DNA of 9,053 bases from an uncultured Oscillospiraceae bacterium (GTDB lineage: Bacteria; Bacillota; Clostridia; Oscillospirales; Oscillospiraceae): assembly GCA_934623545.1 (NCBI GenBank), contig CAKTVN010000055.1:1-9053 (forward strand). Reading direction: 5' to 3'. This document shows, piece by piece, positions 1 through 6,268 of the stretch. The number at the start of each line of letters is the position of its first letter. Positions within the stretch are counted from its first letter, which is position 1. The translations under genes and the position numbers were made by a program. Under the pieces are notes generated by a model. The model was not told where the DNA came from, did not search any database, and saw nothing but the letters and a program-made list of their open reading frames with translations.

Positions 1-3
1 GAC

Positions 4-38
4 AAAAAAGGCTCCCATTTCACAATGGAAGCCTTTTT
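4..38 (-). terminator. Intrinsic terminator of the MFS gene
   Basis: Read on the minus strand, arm AGGCTTCCATT pairs with AATGGGAGCCT around a GTGA loop and is followed by a run of T (TTTTTT), immediately after the transporter's stop codon. One position pairs as a G-T wobble on the minus strand but is a C-A mismatch on the plus strand, so the hairpin favours minus-strand transcripts. The A-run on the other side could also allow some bidirectional use. Confidence 0.9.
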
Positions 39-42
39 ATAT

Positions 43-1296
43 TCAGACCTCTGCCTCGGCATTGCCGTAGAGCAGGGGATAGGTCCTATGATCCGTCGCA
101 CGCAGGACAAAGTGCAGCGCCACGCTGCCGACACCCACGCCGACCACGAACGTCCACACCAGCGGAAGCTGCCAGAGGTCGGCGAGCTTTCCGACCAGCA
201 GCTGCGAGATCATCTGAAAGCCGTTGATAAAGATGCCGCTGATGCTCGAGACCCGTCCGCGGTGCGTCGCCGGGATGCGCCGCGTGATGTACGGCTGCTT
301 GCCGAGCGTCGTGAAGATCTCGCCCATCGTGAACAGGAACATCGCCGCGTAATACAGCGCTGTCGCCCGCCCGATGAAGATGAACATCGCAAGCGACGCG
401 ACGATTAGGATCTCGCCCGTGACGATCTTGTCCGTCTCCTTGAGGCGCGGGAACCACTTCGTGATGAGCGGCGTTCCGAGCACGACCACCGCGCAGTTGA
501 GGCTCGTCATCGTCCCATACAAAACCGCGCCCTGGTCGCCGAAGATCCGGCTCATGTTGATCGGCATCAAAAATCCGAACTGCGAATACACAAACGACGC
601 CAGCGCCGAGCAGATCAGGAACAAGATCAGCACCGGTCTCTGGAAAATGACCGACAGCGCCGACTGCCCGTCCTTCGCGTCCTTTTCGTAACCGCCCTTC
701 ACATCCTCCTTCACGCGCGTGATGTCCTTAACGAACAGGAAGATGAGGACCGTCGAGGACAGCGTCGACACGCCGGTGATCAGGAACGCCAGATCGAGAT
801 GGTTTTCAAACAGCAGCCCGCCCAGCGTCGGCGCGAGCACCAGACCGAGGTTGCTGCCGAGGTAGTTGAGGCTGTACGCCCGCTCGCGGTCCGCCGAGGT
901 CGTCAGATCGGCGACGAGCGCGTCATAGCTCGGTCCCTCCAGCGTCGCGAAAATGCCGCCCGTGCAGAACAGAAGCACCGTCGTCATATTCATCTCCAGA
1001 AACGCGCAGGCGATGTAGCACGCGACCGTCACCAGATCACAGACGATGATGAGGTTTCGCTTGTTGAACCGGTCGGCGAGCTTTCCACCCACCAGCGAAA
1101 ACGGCATTTGCACAAGGCTCATCACCAGCCCGAACAGCGCCGCCTGCGAGGCACTCATCCCCATCTTGACCGTCAGGATCAGCGTCAGCATCGGCCAGAT
1201 GAGCGAGCCCATGTTCGTCACGATCCGTCCGTAGAACAGAATGTACATCTCGCGGCGCAAGCCCTTGTACATATCAAAAAATTGCAATTTTTTCAT
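43..1296 (-). CDS. MFS transporter, drug-efflux (DHA1-like) type
   Basis: A 417-residue integral membrane protein of the major facilitator superfamily, probably a proton-coupled exporter of a small molecule or drug; the substrate cannot be read from sequence. After a short cytoplasmic N-terminus (MKKLQFFDMYKGLRREM) hydrophobic segments follow through the whole length. The loop between the second and third membrane segments carries the MFS signature GGKLADRFNKR (about residues 70-80). A hydrophilic, lysine/aspartate-rich stretch near residues 215-235 fits the central cytoplasmic loop between the two six-helix halves. The start at 1296 is chosen because GAGGAG lies 6 nt upstream. A longer in-frame ATG at 1365 lies inside the promoter's -35 element and has no comparable site. 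The gene is monocistronic, transcribed divergently from thyA, and ends in a terminator. The family call is firm; efflux rather than uptake is inferred from resemblance to DHA1-type multidrug carriers. Confidence 0.9.
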   Translation of the reverse strand: MKKLQFFDMYKGLRREMYILFYGRIVTNMGSLIWPMLTLILTVKMGMSASQAALFGLVMSLVQMPFSLVGGKLADRFNKRNLIIVCDLVTVACYIACAFLEMNMTTVLLFCTGGIFATLEGPSYDALVADLTTSADRERAYSLNYLGSNLGLVLAPTLGGLLFENHLDLAFLITGVSTLSSTVLIFLFVKDITRVKEDVKGGYEKDAKDGQSALSVIFQRPVLILFLICSALASFVYSQFGFLMPINMSRIFGDQGAVLYGTMTSLNCAVVVLGTPLITKWFPRLKETDKIVTGEILIVASLAMFIFIGRATALYYAAMFLFTMGEIFTTLGKQPYITRRIPATHRGRVSSISGIFINGFQMISQLLVGKLADLWQLPLVWTFVVGVGVGSVALHFVLRATDHRTYPLLYGNAEAEV

Positions 1297-1310
1297 CTTT
1301 TTCTCCTCGG

Positions 1311-1331
1311 TTACCGCCGAAAACGCGGTAA
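1311..1331. promoter_or_regulatory. Perfect 7-bp inverted repeat in MFS leader (operator or hairpin)
   Basis: TTACCGC and GCGGTAA form a perfect inverted repeat separated by 7 nt. It starts about where minus-strand transcription should begin (downstream of the -10 at 1337-1342) and ends 3 nt before the GAGGAG ribosome binding site at 1303-1308. The position suits a repressor operator or an RNA hairpin that affects ribosome access. No regulator gene is adjacent, so either role is inference. Confidence 0.4.
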
Positions 1332-1336
1332 AAGCA

Positions 1337-1365
1337 ATCTTATCACCTCTTTCCGAAAAATGCAA
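1337..1365 (-). promoter_or_regulatory. Sigma-A-type promoter of the MFS gene
   Basis: On the minus strand TTGCAT (1365-1360) is separated by exactly 17 bp from TAAGAT (1342-1337), and the -10 is preceded by TG in the extended -10 position. The expected start of transcription is near 1330, giving a leader of about 34 nt before the ATG at 1296. The match is good by eye but is not backed by expression data. Confidence 0.6.
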
Positions 1366-1415
1366 GCCCGGGGCGCTGCGCGCCGCGTCTTTCTACGTGT
1401 ATTTTTCCGGCAGAT

Positions 1416-1438
1416 TTTTGCACAGAAAGGATGCAAAA
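1416..1438. promoter_or_regulatory. Inverted repeat over the thyA -35 region (possible operator)
   Basis: TTTTGCA (1416-1422) and TGCAAAA (1432-1438) form a perfect 7-bp inverted repeat with a 9-bp spacer. The right arm covers the place where the thyA -35 element should be. The geometry would suit a dimeric DNA-binding protein, but such A/T-rich repeats also arise by chance. Confidence 0.3.
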
Positions 1439-1450
1439 CCCGTGCAGGTA

Positions 1451-1459
1451 TGCTATAAT
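1451..1459 (+). promoter_or_regulatory. Extended -10 promoter of the thyA operon
   Basis: TGCTATAAT is a perfect TATAAT hexamer with an upstream TG (extended -10). No good -35 is present at 17 bp (ATGCAA at 1431-1436), which is tolerable for an extended -10 promoter. Transcription would start around 1466, leaving a leader of about 25 nt with the ribosome binding site GGAGGA just before the thyA ATG. Confidence 0.65.
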
Positions 1460-1491
1460 ACTCAAGAATATGCGTTTACGGAGGAAACCCG

Positions 1492-2322
1492 ATGAGCCGA
1501 GCCGATGAACTATATATCCAAACCTGCCGCGACATTCTGGAAAACGGCGTCTGGGATACGGACCGCGATGTCCGCCCGCACTGGGAGGACGGCACGCCCG
1601 CGCACACCGTCAAGAAATTCTGTGTGGTGAACCGCTACGATCTGCGCGAGGAGTTTCCCATCATGACGCTTCGCCGGACCTATTACCGCTCCTGCATTCA
1701 GGAGCTGCTTTGGATCTGGCAGAAGAAGTCCAACCGCATCGCAGAGCTCGGCAGCCACATCTGGGACAGCTGGGCGCGTGCGGACGGCACCATCGGCAAG
1801 GCATACGGCTATCAGCTCGGCGTGAAGCACCAATATCCGGAGGGGGAGTTTGATCAGGTCGACCGTGTGCTCCATGACCTCCGGCACGATCCCGCCTCGC
1901 GCCGCATCCTGACGAACCTCTATAACCACCACGACCTGCATGAGATGGCACTCGCGCCCTGCGCGTACTCCATGACCTTCAACGTCAGCGGAAACACGCT
2001 CAACGCCATTCTCAACCAGCGCAGCCAGGATATGCTGACCGCGAACAACTGGAACGTGGTGCAGTATGCGGTGCTGGTCCATATGCTGGCGCAGGTCTCG
2101 GGGCTGGAGGCGGGCGAGCTGGTCCACGTCATCGCCGACTGCCACATCTATGACCGCCATGTGCCGTTGGTGGAAAAAATGCTGCAAAACCCGCAGTATC
2201 CCGCGCCGGAGTTTGTGATGGACCGCTCCGTCACCGACTTTTACCGCTTCACGGTGGACAGCTTCCGGATGGAAAATTACCGCTACGCGCCGTTCGACGA
2301 GAAGATCCCCGTCGCGATCTGA
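1492..2322 (+). CDS. thyA: Thymidylate synthase ThyA
   Basis: Cytoplasmic homodimeric enzyme that methylates dUMP to dTMP, using 5,10-methylene-tetrahydrofolate as both carbon donor and reductant and releasing dihydrofolate. The 276 residues match the usual family length. The catalytic cysteine is C157 in LAPCAYSMTF. NQRSQDM (175-181) supplies the phosphate-contacting arginine, NNWNVVQYAVLVHMLAQ (185-201) the dUMP-binding asparagine region, and ADCHIYDRH (215-223) the conserved His/Tyr pair. DPASRR carries the arginine pair that reaches the partner subunit's phosphate. The protein ends in the typical PVAI. The N-terminal phosphate loop reads VRPHWEDGTPAHT instead of the E. coli RTGTGT-type loop, and the residue after the catalytic cysteine is Ala rather than His. 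I believe both are normal in clostridial ThyA. The start follows GGAGGA by 7 nt. It is the first gene of the operon, 9 nt before folA. Confidence 0.96.
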   Translation: MSRADELYIQTCRDILENGVWDTDRDVRPHWEDGTPAHTVKKFCVVNRYDLREEFPIMTLRRTYYRSCIQELLWIWQKKSNRIAELGSHIWDSWARADGTIGKAYGYQLGVKHQYPEGEFDQVDRVLHDLRHDPASRRILTNLYNHHDLHEMALAPCAYSMTFNVSGNTLNAILNQRSQDMLTANNWNVVQYAVLVHMLAQVSGLEAGELVHVIADCHIYDRHVPLVEKMLQNPQYPAPEFVMDRSVTDFYRFTVDSFRMENYRYAPFDEKIPVAI

Positions 2323-2331
2323 GGTGCGCCG

Positions 2332-2844
2332 ATGGAACTGATCGTAAACGTCACGGAAAACTGGGGCATCGGCTTTGAAAACCGGCTGCTCGTCTCCATC
2401 TCCGCCGATCTGCGCCGCTTCCGGCAGCTCACCGAGGGCAAGGTCGTCATCCTCGGGCGAAAGACGCTGGAGACCTTTCCCGGCGGTCGCCCGCTCAAGA
2501 ACCGCACGAACATCGTCCTGACCACCGACCCCGCCTTTCGGGCGGACGGCGCGGTGATCGTCCACAGCGCGCAGGAGCTTTTCTCTGCGCTGCGCGGCTA
2601 TTCGCAGCAGGCGCTGTGCGTCATCGGCGGGGCGAGCGTCTACCGGCTGCTCCTGCCCTATTGCACGCGCGCGCGCGTGACCAAAACCGCGGCGATGCCC
2701 GCGGCGGACGCCTTTTTCCCCAATCTTGACGCATTGGAGAATTGGCGTATTGCAGATGCCTCCGAGCCGATGGAGGAAAACGGGCTGCGATTTCAGTATG
2801 TGGACTATGTAAACTCTTCGCCGCTGGCGCTCCCAACGGCGTAA
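2332..2844 (+). CDS. folA: Dihydrofolate reductase
   Basis: Cytoplasmic enzyme that reduces dihydrofolate to tetrahydrofolate with NADPH, regenerating the cofactor consumed by ThyA just upstream; it is the target of trimethoprim-type antifolates. At 170 residues it has normal family length. Visible landmarks are NWGIGFENRLL (10-20, the mobile loop region), the catalytic acid D26 in SADLRRF, the NADPH-binding ILGRKT (40-45), R58 in the PLKNRTNIVL segment corresponding to the folate-carboxylate-binding arginine, VIGGASVY (97-104), and a conserved threonine in VTKTAA. Val21 stands where many bacterial enzymes have Trp (E. coli W22). The start follows GAGGTG, which overlaps the thyA stop codon, so translation of the two is probably coupled. 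The last dozen residues (NSSPLALPTA) extend beyond the conserved fold and look dispensable. Confidence 0.95.
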   Translation: MELIVNVTENWGIGFENRLLVSISADLRRFRQLTEGKVVILGRKTLETFPGGRPLKNRTNIVLTTDPAFRADGAVIVHSAQELFSALRGYSQQALCVIGGASVYRLLLPYCTRARVTKTAAMPAADAFFPNLDALENWRIADASEPMEENGLRFQYVDYVNSSPLALPTA

Positions 2845-2865
2845 TTCAGAACGAAGGAACGAACT

Positions 2866-4056
2866 ATGGAACAGAATGTAACCTTCAGCGACCTCGGGCT
2901 CTCGAACGAGATCCTTCAGGCGCTGGAACAGAAGGGATACGGCTATCCCACCAAAATTCAGCGTGAGGCGATCCCGCCGCTGCTCGAGTGGAAGGACGTC
3001 ATTGCCAAGGCGCCCACCGGCACCGGTAAGACCTTTGCCTTCGGCATCCCGATGATCGAGCACATCGACGCCGACTCTCAGGACCTTCAGGGGCTCATCC
3101 TCGCGCCGACGCGCGAGCTTGCCATCCAGATCTGCGACGAGCTGCGAAGCCTCCTGGCGTTTTACAAGAACATCCGGGTCGCCGTCGTCTACGGCGGCGC
3201 GAAGATCGAGACGCAGATCAAGCAGCTTCAGAAATTCCCGCAGATCGTCGTCGCGACGCCCGGACGGCTGATGGACCACTATAAGCGCAAGACGCTCCGG
3301 CTCGACAAGGTCAGGACCGTCATCCTCGACGAGGCGGACCGGATGCTCGACATGGGCTTCTTTGACGATGTGACGAAGATCATCGAAAAGATCAAAAACC
3401 GCCGCAACCTCGGTCTGTTCTCCGCGACGATCTCGCAGGAGGTCATGACCGTCTCGTGGATGTATCAGCGCGACGAGGTGGAGATCACGGTCAAGCCAGA
3501 CGCGGAAAACCGCCCGGATATCCAGCAGTATTCCATCACGGTCCCGCCGCTGGAGAAGATCAACGCGGTGCTGATGCTCCTGCGCACGCTCTGCTTTGAG
3601 CGGACGATCATCTTCTGCAACACGAAGGTCATGTGCCAGCGGCTGAACGATGATCTGCGCCGCGCCGGCATCAACGCCGACTGCATCCACGGCGACATCG
3701 CCCAGCAGAAGCGCGAAAAGACCATGTGCACCTTCAAGGAGGGCAAGCTCCCCGTCCTCATCGCGACGGATGTCGCCTCGCGCGGCATCGACGTCGACGA
3801 TGTCGACTGCGTGCTCAACTATGACGTGCCGCAGGAGAACGAATATTACATCCACCGCATCGGGCGCACCGGGCGCGCCAAGAAAAAGGGCGTCGCCATC
3901 TCCATCATCGGCACGCTGCCCGAGCAGGCGAAGCTCGACGAGATCGCGAAATATTCGCACTATACCGTACAGCGCGTAAAATTCCTCGACGACGGAACGC
4001 TGGTCGAGGAGGAGGTCAAAAAGCCGAAGCCGGCGCCGCGCCGGCGCTTCCGTTGA
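2866..4056 (+). CDS. DEAD-box RNA helicase, minimal two-domain type
   Basis: ATP-dependent RNA helicase, likely acting in ribosome assembly, mRNA turnover or cold adaptation. Almost every family motif is readable. The Q motif comprises F7 and GYPTKIQ (26-32). Motif I is APTGTGKT (49-56), motif Ia PTRELA (81-86), then GG (110-111) and TPGR (131-134). Motif II is DEAD (155-158), motif III SAT (186-188), motif IV IIFCN (248-252), motif V ATDVASRGID (300-309), and motif VI HRIGRTGR (330-337). After the second RecA-like domain only a short lysine/arginine/proline-rich tail remains (about KKPKPAPRRRFR). This 396-residue form therefore lacks the long RNA-binding C-terminus of DeaD/CsdA or DbpA, and the exact orthologue is uncertain. 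The start has AAGGA 7 nt upstream and lies 21 nt after folA. Its stop overlaps the next gene's start. Confidence 0.95.
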   Translation: MEQNVTFSDLGLSNEILQALEQKGYGYPTKIQREAIPPLLEWKDVIAKAPTGTGKTFAFGIPMIEHIDADSQDLQGLILAPTRELAIQICDELRSLLAFYKNIRVAVVYGGAKIETQIKQLQKFPQIVVATPGRLMDHYKRKTLRLDKVRTVILDEADRMLDMGFFDDVTKIIEKIKNRRNLGLFSATISQEVMTVSWMYQRDEVEITVKPDAENRPDIQQYSITVPPLEKINAVLMLLRTLCFERTIIFCNTKVMCQRLNDDLRRAGINADCIHGDIAQQKREKTMCTFKEGKLPVLIATDVASRGIDVDDVDCVLNYDVPQENEYYIHRIGRTGRAKKKGVAISIIGTLPEQAKLDEIAKYSHYTVQRVKFLDDGTLVEEEVKKPKPAPRRRFR

Positions 4057-4982
4057 CCGCCGCGGAGCGCGGCGTTCTGCTGCTGTGCGCCGCGATGGGC
4101 GACGCGGAGCGTCCGCTCACGATGGCGCAGTTCCGTGCGCTGTCGCTGCGCGCACAGGCGCACGGCGCGCCCGGCGGAGATCTCTCTGCGGAGCTGACGC
4201 GGAGCGACCTTTTGCGCCTCGGCTGCACGGAGACGGAGACGGAGCAGGTCCTGGCGCTTCTTGCGCGCGAACGCGCATTGGATGATTATCTTGCGGCGGC
4301 GGAGCGGGAACAGATCGTTCCGCTCACCCGCATCACCGCCGCCTATCCCGAGCCGCTCGCGCGGCGGCTGCATACCTCCTGCCCGCCGGTGCTCTTTGCG
4401 CGCGGCGATCTGCTGCTCATGCGGCGGCGCTGCATCGCCCTTACCGGCTCGCGCGCGCTCGGCGAAGCCGGGCGGCGCTTTGCGCGCCGTGTCGGCGAGC
4501 TTGCCGCCTGCGAGGGCTATACGCTCGTCTCCGGCGGCGCGCCGGGCGCGGACAGCGAGGCGCAGGAGGCGTGCCTGCGCGCCGGCGGCAGCGTGATCGT
4601 CTTTACGCCGCAGCGGCTGTGCGATCAGCCTCTGCGCGAGCATATGCTGTATCTTTCCGAGGGTGGCTGGACGCTGCCCTTTTCTGCACCGCGCGCGTTG
4701 AGCCGCAACCGCCTCATACACGCCATGGGCGAAAAAACGCTCGTCGCGCAGACCGGCTTCGGCTCCGGCGGGACATGGAGCGGGGCGCTCGAAAACCTCC
4801 GACACGGCTGGAGCACGCTCTATGTCCATGACGACGGGAGCGAGGGCGCGGCGGCGCTCATCGCGCGCGGCGCGGAGCCGGTGCGCGAGCTTGGAAGCCT
4901 TTCCGGTCTCACGCCCGCGCAGGCGCGCTTCTGCGAAGCGGTCCGATATCCCATCATCGATCAAGAGAGGTGCCAGATATGA
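4053..4982 (+). CDS. DprA/Smf-like Rossmann-fold protein, divergent
   Basis: A 309-residue protein recognisable as the DprA (Smf) type of Rossmann-fold DNA-binding protein. Canonical DprA binds incoming single-stranded DNA and loads RecA during transformation. Visible core: PPVLFARG (111-118), IALTGSRALGEAG (128-140), LVSGGAPGADSEAQ (158-171), AGGSVIVF (177-184), SRNRLIHAMGEKTLVAQ (217-233), FGSGGTWSGALENL (236-249) and ALIARGAEPV (268-277). It is divergent: the usual GID-plus-AH motif reads GADSEAQ, and the SGS-TA motif is altered. After the core only about 30 residues remain, so no C-terminal winged helix is evident, though some true DprA proteins also lack it. The start is TTG (4053), overlapping the helicase TGA; no Shine-Dalgarno is visible, which suggests translational coupling. 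The next ATG (4095) has no better site and would remove the conserved-looking N-terminal helix. Whether it acts in competence is unproven. Confidence 0.8.
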   Translation: MTAAERGVLLLCAAMGDAERPLTMAQFRALSLRAQAHGAPGGDLSAELTRSDLLRLGCTETETEQVLALLARERALDDYLAAAEREQIVPLTRITAAYPEPLARRLHTSCPPVLFARGDLLLMRRRCIALTGSRALGEAGRRFARRVGELAACEGYTLVSGGAPGADSEAQEACLRAGGSVIVFTPQRLCDQPLREHMLYLSEGGWTLPFSAPRALSRNRLIHAMGEKTLVAQTGFGSGGTWSGALENLRHGWSTLYVHDDGSEGAAALIARGAEPVRELGSLSGLTPAQARFCEAVRYPIIDQERCQI

Positions 4983-6268
4983 AAAAGCTTTCCCTGCGGA
5001 TGTGGCTGACGCTGATCCTCGTCGGTCTGGTCGGGCAGTTTGCCTGGACGATCGAGAATATGTACTTCAACGTCTTCCTCTATAACACCATCTCCACCGA
5101 CCCCGGCTATATCTCCTCCATGGTCGGCTGGAGCGCCGCCGCCGCGACGCTGACGACGCTCCTGATGGGTGCACTGTCCGACCGCGCCGGCAAGCGCAAG
5201 CTCTTCATCTGCGGCGGCTATGTGCTCTGGGGTCTGTCGACGGCAGCCTTCGGGCTCATCACCGTGGAGAACGCCGCAAAGCTCTTCCCCGCGGCGCAGG
5301 CGGTCGCCGCAGCGGCGACGATGGTCGTTGTGCTCGACTGCGTGATGACCTTCTTCGGCTCGACGGCGAACGATGCCGCCTTCAACGCCTACATCACCGA
5401 CGCCATCGATTCCGAGCACCGCGGGCAGACGGAGGCTGTGCTCGCGATCCTTCCGCTGATCTCCATGCTCGTCATCTTCGGGCTGTTCGACGGCATGACC
5501 CAGCGCGGCGAATGGCAGAAATTCTTCGCCATCTTCGGCGGCTGCGTCACGCTTGCGGGCATTCTCGGCATTTTCCTGATCAAGGAACCCACGCTCACAC
5601 CGCGCCGCGAGCCGTATCTGCGCAACCTCGTCTATGGGCTGCGCCCCGCCGTTGTGCGGGAAAATGCGGCGCTGTATCTGGCGTTTGCAGCCTTCTGCGT
5701 ATTCTCCATTGCGGTGCAGGTCTTCTTCCCGTACCTCATCATCTACATTCAGAACTATCTGAAGATCGACAATTACGCCATCGTGCTCGGCGTTGTGCTG
5801 ATCGTCGCCTCTGCTGTCAGCGTGCTCTTCGGCAAGGTCATCGACCGCGTCGGCAAGCTCCGCTTCACGCTCCCGGCGGCGCTCGTGATGTTCACCGGGC
5901 TGATCGGAATGTTCTTCGCGCGCGGCATGGTCGCCGTCATTCTGGCGGGCTGCGTCATGATGTCGGGCTATATGCTCGTCACGGCGGCGCTCTCGGGCGT
6001 CATCCGCGATCTGACCCCGGAGGGAAAAGCCGGGCATTTTCAGGGCATTCGCATGATCTTCGGCGTGCTGCTGCCGATGATCCTCGGTCCCGCGCTCGGC
6101 GCGGCGGTCATCCGCGGCTCTGACAGCACCTATGTCGACCTTGGCGTGATCAAGACCGTTCCGACGCCCGGCATTTTTCTTGCGGCGGCGGTCGTTCTGC
6201 TGCTGCTCATTCCATTCGTGCTGCTGCTCCGGCGGCGCATGAACGCCGGGAAGGAGGCACGCGTATGA
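4979..6268 (+). CDS. MFS transporter, probable glycoside/sugar importer
   Basis: A 429-residue, strongly hydrophobic membrane protein of the major facilitator superfamily. It begins MKKLSLRMWLTLILVGLVGQ. The loop after the second membrane segment has the family signature GALSDRAGKRK (64-74), and a related GKVIDRVGK appears in the second half, as expected for the duplicated six-helix units. The segment QFAWTIENMYFNVFLY (20-35) resembles sugar-type MFS carriers encoded beside glycosidases. The next gene encodes a cytoplasmic GH2 glycosidase with a 4-nt overlap, so import of a small glycoside is the likely role; this is inferred from context. The ATG at 4979 is preferred over an in-frame GTG at 4970 because that GTG overlaps the ribosome binding site AGAGAGG (4964-4970). 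The chosen ATG overlaps the upstream stop as ATGA. Confidence 0.88.
   Translation: MKKLSLRMWLTLILVGLVGQFAWTIENMYFNVFLYNTISTDPGYISSMVGWSAAAATLTTLLMGALSDRAGKRKLFICGGYVLWGLSTAAFGLITVENAAKLFPAAQAVAAAATMVVVLDCVMTFFGSTANDAAFNAYITDAIDSEHRGQTEAVLAILPLISMLVIFGLFDGMTQRGEWQKFFAIFGGCVTLAGILGIFLIKEPTLTPRREPYLRNLVYGLRPAVVRENAALYLAFAAFCVFSIAVQVFFPYLIIYIQNYLKIDNYAIVLGVVLIVASAVSVLFGKVIDRVGKLRFTLPAALVMFTGLIGMFFARGMVAVILAGCVMMSGYMLVTAALSGVIRDLTPEGKAGHFQGIRMIFGVLLPMILGPALGAAVIRGSDSTYVDLGVIKTVPTPGIFLAAAVVLLLLIPFVLLLRRRMNAGKEARV

Noticed and set aside
2725..2755. Possible internal promoter (TTGACG ... ATTGCA) inside folA
   Set aside because: The -35 is good but the -10 matches poorly, and the region lies in coding sequence of a closely packed operon.
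1510..3960. An 816-codon open frame on the minus strand, antisense to thyA, folA and the helicase
   Set aside because: It lies opposite three well-identified genes. Its product is a low-complexity Arg/Asp/Val/Leu-rich chain without domains, as expected when G/C-ending codons remove stop codons on the complementary strand.
4025..4050. GC-rich hairpin at the end of the helicase gene
   Set aside because: The stem needs a bulge, has no T-run, and the sequence is explained by Pro/Ala/Arg codons of the basic tail.
4961..6037. Long minus-strand open frame opposite the second MFS gene
   Set aside because: The product is rich in His, Arg, Glu and Asp with no fold signature, while the plus strand encodes a clear membrane transporter. 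It is a codon-bias shadow.
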